This document shows positions 52,194-60,421 of a DNA stretch of 64,000 nucleotides, piece by piece. The notes under the pieces are model-generated. The model was not told the origin of the DNA, did no database searches, and saw only the letters and a program-made list of their open reading frames with translations. The first letter of the stretch is position 1; the number at the start of each line of letters is the position of its first letter. The translations under genes and the position numbers were made by a program. Source of the stretch: Ignavibacteria bacterium (GTDB taxonomy: Bacteria; Bacteroidota; Ignavibacteria; Kapaibacteriales; UBA4661); assembly GCA_013298775.1 (NCBI GenBank), contig JAAFIV010000006.1, forward strand, positions 62,001 to 126,000. Reading direction: 5' to 3'.

Positions 52194-53075
52194 TCAATAC
52201 ACCTCGCCCGCAGCCGAGCGATACGTGTTCTGCATGAGCATTGCAATTGTCATCGGTCCAACGCCGCCCGGAACAGGCGTAATTGCTGATGCTCGCTCGG
52301 ACGCGCTGGCAAAATGCACATCACCCACAAGGCGCGTCCCTTTTGGTGCGGTGGGGTCAGCAATGCGATTGATACCGACATCAATCACCACAACACCGTC
52401 TTTCATGTCTGCACCTTTCAACGCCTCTGGTACACCAACGGCTGCAACGAGGATGTCTGCTTGCTTTGTGAATACTGTCAAATCTGGTGCGGCGGTGTGG
52501 CAGATGGTAACAATCGCATTAGCGTTGGGAGCTTTTTGATACAATAAATTTGCCATTGGCTTGCCGACAATGTTACTCCGTCCGACCACAACAGCGTGTT
52601 TGCCTTTCGTTTCGATGTTGTAGCGAGAGAGAATTTCCATCACACCGGCAGGTGTACAGGGCGCGAAACAGGGCAACCCAGCAACCAATCGCCCGACGTT
52701 TTCAGGATGAAATCCATCAACATCTTTTTGTGGCGCGACAGCAAGCAAAACCTTATGTTCGTCAATGTGTTTGGGTAAGGGTAATTGTACAAGAATCCCG
52801 TGAATACGAGGGTCGGCGTTCCATTCCTGCACTTGACGCAAGACCGCACCCTCGCTTGTGTCGGCGGGTTGTCGGATAATCACGGAGTAGAAACCGAGTT
52901 CCTCACAGGCTTTTGCTTTCGAGGAAACGTACACCTGCGATGCGGGATTGTCGCCGACAAGCAGCAAGCCTAGCCCTGGTTGAATACCGCGTGTTTGCTT
53001 CAGGTGTGCTGTTTTTTCACCAATTTCATTGCGCAATGTTTGCGAAAGTGCCTTACCATCAAGTATTTGAGCCAT
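52194..53075 (-). CDS. folD: Methylenetetrahydrofolate dehydrogenase/cyclohydrolase FolD
   Basis: A 293-residue bifunctional enzyme converting 5,10-methylene-THF to 10-formyl-THF. Signatures: the catalytic Lys region VYVSSKAKACEELG, GILVQLPLP, the DVDGFHPENVGRL segment, the NADP-binding VVGRSNIVGKPMANLL, and the final PVPGGVGPMTIAMLMQNT. Its substrate is shared with the MTHFR domain encoded at 18881-20725. ATG 53075. Confidence 0.96.
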   Translation of the reverse strand: MAQILDGKALSQTLRNEIGEKTAHLKQTRGIQPGLGLLLVGDNPASQVYVSSKAKACEELGFYSVIIRQPADTSEGAVLRQVQEWNADPRIHGILVQLPLPKHIDEHKVLLAVAPQKDVDGFHPENVGRLVAGLPCFAPCTPAGVMEILSRYNIETKGKHAVVVGRSNIVGKPMANLLYQKAPNANAIVTICHTAAPDLTVFTKQADILVAAVGVPEALKGADMKDGVVVIDVGINRIADPTAPKGTRLVGDVHFASASERASAITPVPGGVGPMTIAMLMQNTYRSAAGEVY

Positions 53076-53151
53076 TGTTGTAGAGGTGATGAGTGTGAGG
53101 TGCTTGGGTTTGGAAGTGAGAATGAATCAACGCGAATGGCAAGCAAAGTGT

Positions 53152-53496
53152 ATCATTCTTGAAATACGCATTGAGAATGAAAAATGTCAGTCAAGAACGC
53201 GGATGAGAGGATCTTGAGGATGAAAACGAGGACGGAGAGAAGTCCTCACCATCCTGACAGTCTAGGTTTCATCAGCGTTTCAATCATCATTAATGCGGAT
53301 TAAAAGATAGTTTTTGACGCTGATTGGACTGATTTCACTGATAAACGCTGATATACAAATATGTTAGGCAAAATCAAAACAGTGCTGTATTCTCAAAAAA
53401 TCTGTGTTCTTCAGTGAAATCAGTCCAATCAGTGTCAAAAAAATCAATAACTTAGCTTAATTTTTAATTCGCATCATTACTCTATTCAAGAATCAT
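53152..53496 (+). repeat. Repeat family 4, copy D, split by a family 5 MITE
   Basis: Ends ATCATTCTTGAAAT and ATTCAAGAATCAT. Removing the nested 182-bp element and one 5-bp duplication leaves 158 bp, almost equal to the intact 157-bp copies. The interior has GAACGCGGATGAGAGGATC and TTTCATCAGCGTTTC as the inverted pair. Confidence 0.8.
53293..53474. mobile_element. MITE family 5, copy B, with 5-bp target duplication
   Basis: A 182-bp element from ATGCGGATTAAAAG to TTTTTAATTCGCAT, flanked by CATTA (53288-53292 and 53475-53479). Inner arms GATTGGACTGATTTCACTGA and TCAGTGAAATCAGTCCAATC form a perfect 20-bp inverted repeat. It lies inside a family 4 repeat and is therefore younger. Confidence 0.88.
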
Positions 53497-53519
53497 ACGT
53501 TTACATAAGGTACAAATGC

Positions 53520-54233
53520 TTACGCAATGTGCTTATGGAGCCGTTTAATTGCCAGAAACTCGCGTAGAATCTGGAAGGAATGCCAAAAACTGACTGTTGT
53601 GCGCTCGTCGTTGAACCATTCTACGGGAAGCTCGACAATCCGAAAACCGAGCTTTGATGCGATGTACAGAGCTTCTAAATCGAACATCCAGCCATTCAAT
53701 TGTGCGCGAGAAAAAACCGCCTGCGCCGCCTCGCGCCGAAAACCCTTGAACCCGCATTGCGTATCGGTAATTCCCGCAATAAAAAAGCTCTGAACAATCA
53801 TATTGACGACCTTTCCAAGCATTTCGCGGTATTTCGGCTGATGCTTCTTCACAAGGCTGGTATCAATACCTCTGGAGCCAATACACACATCCGCGCCCAT
53901 CTGTAACTGCTCCAGAACCCGCGCCGTTTCTTGCACGGGCGTTGAGAAGTCGGCATCGGAAAAAATGCAATACTCGCCACGTGCTTCGAGCATTCCACGC
54001 CGCACTGCCGCGCCTTTGCCAGCGTTTTGGGGCTGCTCCACTAAACGCACTGCCGACCATTGCTGTTCCCACGTGCGTACAATCTCGCTTGTTCTGTCCT
54101 TTGAACCGTCATTGACCACCAAAATCTCCACACTGTACCCCGCCATAGCGAAGTATTCATGTGCCTTTGCGAGCGACGCGCCTAAACGTGCCGCTTCATT
54201 GTACGCCGGTATGATAAAGGAAAGATGGAGCAT
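53520..54233 (-). CDS. Glycosyltransferase family 2, dolichyl-phosphate-glucose/mannose synthase-like
   Basis: A 237-residue GT-A enzyme. It has SFIIPAYNEAARLG at the start, the VVNDGSKDRT nucleotide-binding part, GKGAAVRRGM, the metal-binding DADFSTP (DxD-type) and FIAGITDTQCGFKGFRRE, which is typical of polyprenyl-phosphate sugar synthases. It would load a sugar onto a lipid carrier for glycan or protein glycosylation. ATG 54233. There is no C-terminal membrane domain, so it is a soluble or peripheral type. Confidence 0.9.
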   Translation of the reverse strand: MLHLSFIIPAYNEAARLGASLAKAHEYFAMAGYSVEILVVNDGSKDRTSEIVRTWEQQWSAVRLVEQPQNAGKGAAVRRGMLEARGEYCIFSDADFSTPVQETARVLEQLQMGADVCIGSRGIDTSLVKKHQPKYREMLGKVVNMIVQSFFIAGITDTQCGFKGFRREAAQAVFSRAQLNGWMFDLEALYIASKLGFRIVELPVEWFNDERTTVSFWHSFQILREFLAIKRLHKHIA

Positions 54234-54251
54234 TTGGTCATTCGTTCTGTG

Positions 54252-54698
54252 TCATCGTTGAGCGTGTATTTTTTCGAGGAAATCTTCTGGAATCGGCATA
54301 GAACGCTTCGTTGCGGGGTCAATGCACACAATAGTCCCTGTACCGTCGGCGGTGAGCGTGGTAGAATCTTTCAGGAACATTCCGCAGTGCATCACGTAGG
54401 ACGAATTGCCAATTTCCGCAATGCGCGTACCAATCTCCAACGTAGCAGGAAAGCGGACTTCACGGCGAAAATTCATAGCGCAATTCACAATCACTTGCAG
54501 CGATTTTTTACCATTGAAAAAATCATGCAAGCCTAAATCGGTCATAAATTTTGTTCGCGAAAACTCGAAATAGGTGAAGTAAACAACGTTGTTTACGTGT
54601 CCGTAGGCATCCAATTCACCCCAGCGTACTTCGACGGTTGTCCAGTGGCGGAATTGCTCGCGGGTGTAGTTTTCAAGCTGCATAGAGGTACTCTTCAT
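54252..54698 (-). CDS. Acyl-CoA thioesterase, 4HBT hotdog family
   Basis: A 148-residue hotdog-fold thioesterase. The family signature RWGELDAYGHVNNVVYFTYFE includes the catalytic Asp and the HVNN motif, followed by VIVNCAMNFRREVRFP. It hydrolyses acyl-CoA thioesters; chain length cannot be told. It starts at ATG 54698, with another ATG 15 bases later, and ends 18 bases before the GT2 gene in the same direction, so it could be co-transcribed with it. Confidence 0.88.
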   Translation of the reverse strand: MKSTSMQLENYTREQFRHWTTVEVRWGELDAYGHVNNVVYFTYFEFSRTKFMTDLGLHDFFNGKKSLQVIVNCAMNFRREVRFPATLEIGTRIAEIGNSSYVMHCGMFLKDSTTLTADGTGTIVCIDPATKRSMPIPEDFLEKIHAQR

Positions 54699-54717
54699 TG
54701 AGTAAAGTCAAGCTAAA

Positions 54718-55272
54718 TTAAATTAACCGCGTTTTTTGCGTGATGCGATACACAACCGATGTTTCATCTTTGCGTGGATGCGCGTCCACAGGCTGTCCGC
54801 CAATCTTTTCGACTGCACGCTGCGAGCGGATATTATTGATACCAATGGCAAAAATAACATTCTCAACAAATTGAAATGCGTGGTCGAGCAGCATCCGCTT
54901 CATTTCGTGGTTGTAGGTGCTACCCCAATGCGAGCGCGTAAGAAATGTCCAGCCAATTTCAATTTCACTTGCCGCTTCATTGTAGCCGTAATAGCGCGTC
55001 GAGCCAATAACTGCGCCTGTTGCAATGTCCGTTATCAAAAACGCGCCGCCAGATTCAATCGCTGTGTTGAAGTAATTTTCCTCAAACACTTCGCGCTTGT
55101 AGCGGTTGGAAATAGGATGCTGTTCCCAAATGAGTGGGTCGGCAGCAGCATCATACAATACCTCGAAATCGCTGGTTTGAAGCGGCTTCAAGGCAAGAAG
55201 ATTGCCAGTGAGTGTGGGTTGAAGTTGAAAAGGCATATCGCTAAACTTGGTAGAACAATGGGCATCTTTCAT
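54718..55272 (-). CDS. GNAT acetyltransferase, RimJ/RimL-like
   Basis: A 184-residue GNAT protein of the RimJ/RimL type: GNLLALKPLQTSDFEVLYDA at the N-terminal side, AFLITDIATGAVIGSTRYYG, then the acetyl-CoA region IEIGWTFLTRSHWGSTYNHEMKR and the helix NNIRSQRAVEKIGG. Such enzymes acetylate protein N-termini or small amines. ATG 55272 is used; ATG 55236 is a good alternative because the family similarity begins there. Confidence 0.85.
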   Translation of the reverse strand: MKDAHCSTKFSDMPFQLQPTLTGNLLALKPLQTSDFEVLYDAAADPLIWEQHPISNRYKREVFEENYFNTAIESGGAFLITDIATGAVIGSTRYYGYNEAASEIEIGWTFLTRSHWGSTYNHEMKRMLLDHAFQFVENVIFAIGINNIRSQRAVEKIGGQPVDAHPRKDETSVVYRITQKTRLI

Positions 55273-55499
55273 GCGCAAATGCACAATAGAACAGCAATTT
55301 AATGAATTTTTTTATGAATGTTGCGCAAGATTTACACGCGGCAAGAAACCACGCAACAATGAAACTTTTTGCGTATCTTTGCGTATCAAAGAGAAGGAAG
55401 CACACAATTTGTGAAGTTTTTTGGAAATACTATCGAAATTCTCCGCATAATTGTCGCTACAAACCGCACCATTCCTTCTTCCATTTCATTTTTACCGCC

Positions 55500-56297
55500 A
55501 TGTTTCGCTCATCCGCTTCTCGCCCCGTTTTTGCGTTAGCTTTTATGCTTGCTTTTTTAGGAGCAGGAATACAACTCTTTGCCGCACAAGCCGCATATAG
55601 TCTTGATGGCGCGATTGCTCTCCTTCCGACAAAACTTGTCTCACCCGTCAATCACTTGGCAAGCCGCGACATTAATGCAAAAACCATTTCGCGGGTTGTG
55701 TTGGACGATGGCGATGTCATTGAAACCCGCTCTGTTGCTGGTGCGCAGACGATTACCTCGATTGATGTTTCTGGCGGCGGAATTGTTGTGGAAGTAACCT
55801 GCCAGCAAGAATCGGGCGTACAAGTCATTGGCGACCCAGAAGCTGTGCGCTCCATCGAAACCGAAATTGACGACGGACAATTGCAAATTAGCGGCTCGTC
55901 TTGGCGGTCTGGCAAGCGTGGTGTCGTTGTAAAAGTAGGCGTTGCGACGCTGGAAGATATTCAAATCTCTGGCGCGAATAGCATGAAAGTGGCACGCTTA
56001 CAAGCAAATCAGCTTGATATTGAAATGTCGGGTGCGTGCATGCTGGATATTTCTGGCAAAGTAAAAAAGCTCACCATTGAAGCCTCTGGCGCGTGTATTG
56101 TGAATGCAAAAGATTTACTTGCAGAGAAAATTGTGGTGGAAGCCGATGGCGCGTCGAAAATTATCGTCAATGCTGAAAAGAACCTTTGTGCCTCCGTTTC
56201 GGGTGTCTCGAAAGTGGTCTATTATGGCGAACCAAAGAATGTAAGCAAGGATGTATGCGGCATGGGGCGCGTTGTGCAGCAAGCAGCCAATAAATAA
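55500..56297 (+). CDS. Secreted DUF2807 (GIN-domain) adhesin-like protein
   Basis: A 265-residue protein with a signal peptide (SRPVFALAFMLAFLGAGIQL) and a DUF2807 right-handed beta-helix domain. The typical repeating pattern is visible: ITSIDVSGGGIVVEV, LEDIQISGANSMKV, NQLDIEMSGACMLDISGK, VKKLTIEASGACIVNA and EADGASKIIVNAE, ending VSGVSKVVYYGEP. Family members are secreted or lipoprotein-like beta-helix proteins of unknown function, common in Bacteroidota. The first ATG in frame is further upstream (55302) but lies in AT-rich non-coding-like sequence, so I chose 55500. Confidence 0.85.
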   Translation: MFRSSASRPVFALAFMLAFLGAGIQLFAAQAAYSLDGAIALLPTKLVSPVNHLASRDINAKTISRVVLDDGDVIETRSVAGAQTITSIDVSGGGIVVEVTCQQESGVQVIGDPEAVRSIETEIDDGQLQISGSSWRSGKRGVVVKVGVATLEDIQISGANSMKVARLQANQLDIEMSGACMLDISGKVKKLTIEASGACIVNAKDLLAEKIVVEADGASKIIVNAEKNLCASVSGVSKVVYYGEPKNVSKDVCGMGRVVQQAANK

Positions 56298-56329
56298 TCA
56301 GCGTAGTGCTGTTTGGAGCAATGTAACTC

Positions 56330-59300
56330 ATGAAAGCACGATTTTACGACAGATTCAAGCAGAACTTCAAGCAGTTTTTCGCTTTGCAGCGTGAAGGAAC
56401 ATTTTCCTTTACGCTGTTTTCGTTATATTCCCTCGCCCTGCATATCGCGTTAATACTCGCATTCGGTCAATTTTCCTGTGTTCAACTTTCTGCTCAACAA
56501 TCTTCTCAGCCATCTTCTCTGCAAACAGCTTCTGGCTTTACAAAAAACTTTTCTTCCGCTTTTTCTCTTGTTCCCTCGCAGCAGCTATACTTTGAGCGTG
56601 TTTCCTATGAGCAAGGCTTGTCGGAATCGAATGTGAGCGCGATTGTGCAAGACCGCGCGGGCTTTCTGTGGATTGGCACCACCAATGGCTTAAATCGCTA
56701 CGATGGCTACAAATTCACCATTTTTCGCCACAATCCCGCCGATTCTTCCTCGCTTGTCAGCAACGCCATTACTGCATTGTACGAGGATAAAGCCGGAATG
56801 CTGTGGATTGGCACGCAAAATGGCATGAGCCGCTACAACCCTCGCACTGGCTCGTTTACCAATTACCGCGCACCAGAACAGAACATGAGCGCAAATACGG
56901 CATTTCCCGCACCGACGGCAAGTCTGCCACCTGCGCCCAGCAATTATGCCTCTTCCGCGACTATTTTTAGCAATGTTATTCGCGCAATTACGTCGGACAG
57001 TGCAGGCAATATTTGGATTGGCACAAAACGCGGTTTGCATAGGTTTGATGCCGTTTCCAGGACGTTCAAACTCTTCAAAACTGACAAGAAGAAAACCGAT
57101 GTGCAATGGCGCGGCAAAGGTCCGACCGATAGCGACATTCTCGCATTGCAATTTCTCCCCGCCGAGCCGCATATTCTCTGGCTTGCGCCGCGCACGGGCG
57201 GTATCAACGCGCTTGATGTGCGGACAATGAAATTTGCTGCCTTTCCGATTGAAGACGAGGATGCGCCAAGCGTAGAAGAAGGTGAGGTTGTCGGAACAAC
57301 GAATGGTATTGCTGCTATGACCGCCGATGCGGAAGGAAATATCTGGATTGGTGCGCGTACCGACGGCAATGTTTTCAAATTCTCCCCCAAAACCCGCACC
57401 AGTGAACGCTTTAGCTACGGTTTGGATTTTCTCGCTGCTACTGGGAACAGCTCCAACGCCTCGCCAATGCTTGCTTCTGCAAATACCAACATCACCGACA
57501 ACAGAATGGGCGGGGGCGCAATTCATACGCTCTTGGTTGATAAACAAGGATTGCTCTGGGTTGGGACGCGCACAGGGCTGTGGATGTTCGACCAAGACCG
57601 TGCAGAATGGACGCTGCATACCAATTCCGCCACCGACCCAAATAGCATCAGCGATAACGACGTAAACACGGCGTTTCAAGACCAAACAGGCGTTCTCTGG
57701 TTTGGAACGCAAACAGGCGGCTTATCGAAATTTGTCCCGCAAAGCGCGTCGTTTCGTGTGTTTAAGTACGACCCAACTTCGTGGCGCAATGCTCTTGCAG
57801 GCAGCACCGTTACTGCGTTTGCAGAAAAGCGTGGAACAATGAGCCATCCCGTGCAACGCGGTGAACTTTGGGTTGCGACGCAGCAAGGGCTTTCGAGTAT
57901 GCTTTCTGACGGCACAATGCGCCGTGAAACGAGTTCCCAAGCTGCTCCCAAGCGGTCTGGCATGCCCAAATTAGCACAAATGCTTGCGGATAAGCCCATT
58001 CTCTCACTTCTGCACAGCCGCATGGGAGAAACGCTCTGGATTGGCACAGAGCGAGGATTGGTGAGGGTGGACGACCCTTACGGCGCACAGAAAACTGCAC
58101 TTTTTTCCATGCAAAGCGGCAGCGAAAACGGTGCGTACAGCCTCAGCGACGACATTGTAAGCGCACTCGCCGAAGATAGCGAAGGATTTATCTGGGCTGG
58201 AACGCAAGGCGGCGGCGTAAACCGCATCAATCCTCGCACCAACACAGTAGAAATGTTTCTTACCGACGCAGAAAATCCGCGCTCACTCAGCGACAATTTT
58301 GTCTTTTCCATTGTTGCTGATACCGCAAAAGCAAGCAATGGTGCGGTGTGGATTGGCACAAGTAATGGTTTATGCCGTTTCGATGCCGCAACGCAGGATT
58401 TTACCGTGTGGCAGCGCAAGGGAAATTCACAGAGAAAATCCTCTACAAGCAGCATTATTCCTGATGTTCCGATAGTGAGTTTGCTAAAAAGTGGTAACGA
58501 TTTGTGGCTCGGAACGCTCGGTGGCGGCTTATACCGTTTTGATGCTCAAAGCGGCACTGCTACACGCTTCGGGCGCGACGAAGGTTTGCCCAGTGAAACG
58601 ATTTACGGCATTTTGCAGGAAAATAGTAAACGCCTCTGGCTTGGCACCTCGCGCGGACTTGTGCGCATGGACATCCCCCCAAAAGAACGCAACAATTCCC
58701 GCAGCGATTCTCTCAAAACCTCACCAAATCTCACTGTTCGCGTGTACAATGCCTCCGACGGTTTGCACAGCAATACCTTCCATCAAGGCGCGTCGGTGCT
58801 TGCTTCCGACGGTTCGATGGCGTTTGGTGTTGGTATGGGGCTAGTGCATTTTGTACCAGAGCAGATTGCACCGAACATGCGTCCGCCGAAGTTGGGTTTT
58901 GTGCGCTTCAAAATCTTTGGAGACCGCGAAGTTGCTGAATCTTTGCGGCTTGGCGACACAATTACTCTTGAGTACAACGACAATTTTGAAATCGAATATG
59001 CCGCGCTTGATTTCACCAACACCGCGAAAAATGAGTATGCCTACAAGGTAGAAGGAATCACAGATGAATGGATGTATGTGGGCATGGGGCGCACTGTTAC
59101 GGGAACGAATTTCGACCCAAAAACATACGTTCTTCACATAAAAGCTGCCAATAGCGACGGCGTGTGGAATGAAGAGGGCGCGAAGCTCACGATTATCGTG
59201 ATGCCGCCGTGGTGGGAAACGTGGTGGTTTCGGAGTCTCGCATTTTTGCTGGGCGGAAGTGCAATTTTAGGCGGCTACAAACTGCGTGTGCGCTCCATCA

Positions 59301-60289
59301 ATCGGCAAAATGAGCGTTTGACAAAGCTCGTGGAACAGCGCACCTACACGCTGAAGGAGCAATCACGCCTCATGGAAGCGCAAGCGGCTGAAATTCAGCT
59401 TGCCAACGGCGCATTGCAGGAAAAAAATGGGGAATTGGCAACTATCCTGCACGAAAGCGAGGAAGCCCGCACCGAGCTACAACGCGCATACACGCTTCTG
59501 GATGCGGAAAATGCTCGCAAAACGCAGGAATTGGAGGAAGCTCGCACCTTCCAAGTTTCCATGTTGCCGAAGAAAATACCATCGCTACCGCACGTGGAAC
59601 TTGCCTTTGAAATGCGCACCGCTACTGAGGTTGGCGGCGATTACTACGATTATGTTCTCGCCGACGACGGTACGCTCACGCTTGCCATTGGCGATGCAAC
59701 GGGACACGGCGTGCGAGCAGGAATGCTGGTGTCGCTCGTGAAAAGCAGCTTCCACGCGCTCATTGCGGAAAACGATGTTGGGACAATCGTGACCAGCATT
59801 TCGCAGACGATTAAGCAGATGAATTTGCAACGAATGTTTATGTGTCTCACGCTCTTGCGCATTCGCAAACACATACAGGCAAACACCAGTAATAATGCGC
59901 TCTTTGTGGAATTTGCTGGCGCGGGAATGCCGCCAATGCTGCATTATTCGGCAAGCACAAAAACCGTTGCCGAGCATCGTCCGCAGGGAATCGCGCTTGG
60001 TGTGATGAATAACGCCCAATACCCCACACACGCATTCACGCTGGAGTGCGGCGATATGCTTTTGCTTTTGTCCGACGGTTTGGTAGAATTATTCAATGGC
60101 GAGATGGAAGAACTCGGCACAGAGCGGCTGCACAGCTTTTTTACGGAGGAATGCTCCTGCGAATCCTTGCAAAACGCCCCGAATCGCGCACAGCACCTCA
60201 TTTCTTCGCTGAATATTTTTGCTAACGAATGGCGCGGCGACACGCCGCAAGCGGATGATATTGCGCTTATGGTGGTGCGCTGTTTGTGA
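56330..60289 (+). CDS. Periplasmic two-component-type propeller sensor fused to SpoIIE/PP2C phosphatase
   Basis: A 1319-residue membrane protein. After a signal anchor (about residues 25-55) come about 12-14 ligand-binding beta-propeller repeats of the hybrid-sensor type (GFLWIGTTNGLNRYDGYKF; MLWIGTQNGMSRY; LLWVGTRTGLWMF). A Y_Y_Y domain follows (about residues 880-965, LEYNDNFEIEYAALDFTN to HIKAANSDGVWNEEG), then a membrane helix (WWFRSLAFLLGGSAILGGY, about 965-985), a coiled coil (to about 1070) and a SpoIIE-type PP2C phosphatase with EVGGDYYDY and GDATGHGVRAGML. This is the Bacteroidota hybrid-sensor layout, but the output is a phosphatase instead of a kinase. ATG 56330. Confidence 0.92.
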   Translation: MKARFYDRFKQNFKQFFALQREGTFSFTLFSLYSLALHIALILAFGQFSCVQLSAQQSSQPSSLQTASGFTKNFSSAFSLVPSQQLYFERVSYEQGLSESNVSAIVQDRAGFLWIGTTNGLNRYDGYKFTIFRHNPADSSSLVSNAITALYEDKAGMLWIGTQNGMSRYNPRTGSFTNYRAPEQNMSANTAFPAPTASLPPAPSNYASSATIFSNVIRAITSDSAGNIWIGTKRGLHRFDAVSRTFKLFKTDKKKTDVQWRGKGPTDSDILALQFLPAEPHILWLAPRTGGINALDVRTMKFAAFPIEDEDAPSVEEGEVVGTTNGIAAMTADAEGNIWIGARTDGNVFKFSPKTRTSERFSYGLDFLAATGNSSNASPMLASANTNITDNRMGGGAIHTLLVDKQGLLWVGTRTGLWMFDQDRAEWTLHTNSATDPNSISDNDVNTAFQDQTGVLWFGTQTGGLSKFVPQSASFRVFKYDPTSWRNALAGSTVTAFAEKRGTMSHPVQRGELWVATQQGLSSMLSDGTMRRETSSQAAPKRSGMPKLAQMLADKPILSLLHSRMGETLWIGTERGLVRVDDPYGAQKTALFSMQSGSENGAYSLSDDIVSALAEDSEGFIWAGTQGGGVNRINPRTNTVEMFLTDAENPRSLSDNFVFSIVADTAKASNGAVWIGTSNGLCRFDAATQDFTVWQRKGNSQRKSSTSSIIPDVPIVSLLKSGNDLWLGTLGGGLYRFDAQSGTATRFGRDEGLPSETIYGILQENSKRLWLGTSRGLVRMDIPPKERNNSRSDSLKTSPNLTVRVYNASDGLHSNTFHQGASVLASDGSMAFGVGMGLVHFVPEQIAPNMRPPKLGFVRFKIFGDREVAESLRLGDTITLEYNDNFEIEYAALDFTNTAKNEYAYKVEGITDEWMYVGMGRTVTGTNFDPKTYVLHIKAANSDGVWNEEGAKLTIIVMPPWWETWWFRSLAFLLGGSAILGGYKLRVRSINRQNERLTKLVEQRTYTLKEQSRLMEAQAAEIQLANGALQEKNGELATILHESEEARTELQRAYTLLDAENARKTQELEEARTFQVSMLPKKIPSLPHVELAFEMRTATEVGGDYYDYVLADDGTLTLAIGDATGHGVRAGMLVSLVKSSFHALIAENDVGTIVTSISQTIKQMNLQRMFMCLTLLRIRKHIQANTSNNALFVEFAGAGMPPMLHYSASTKTVAEHRPQGIALGVMNNAQYPTHAFTLECGDMLLLLSDGLVELFNGEMEELGTERLHSFFTEECSCESLQNAPNRAQHLISSLNIFANEWRGDTPQADDIALMVVRCL

Positions 60290-60324
60290 GGGAGCAAAAG
60301 CAATGCCGAGTAATTTCCTTCGGG

Positions 60325-60405
60325 GGAGTAGCGCGTAAAACTCTTGTCTGCGCCGTTTGACGCTTGAAATGGCACAGATAGGAGTGTCTGTGCTACCGAA
60401 GCCCT
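60325..60405. repeat. Palindromic repeat family 3, copy
   Basis: GGAGTAGCGCGTAAAACTCT and GGCACAGATAGGAGTGTCTG with GTGCTACCGAAGCCC: a decayed copy of the family 3 hairpin, between convergent genes (the phosphatase and nadE). Confidence 0.6.
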
Positions 60406-60421
60406 GAAAACCGCAACGCGC

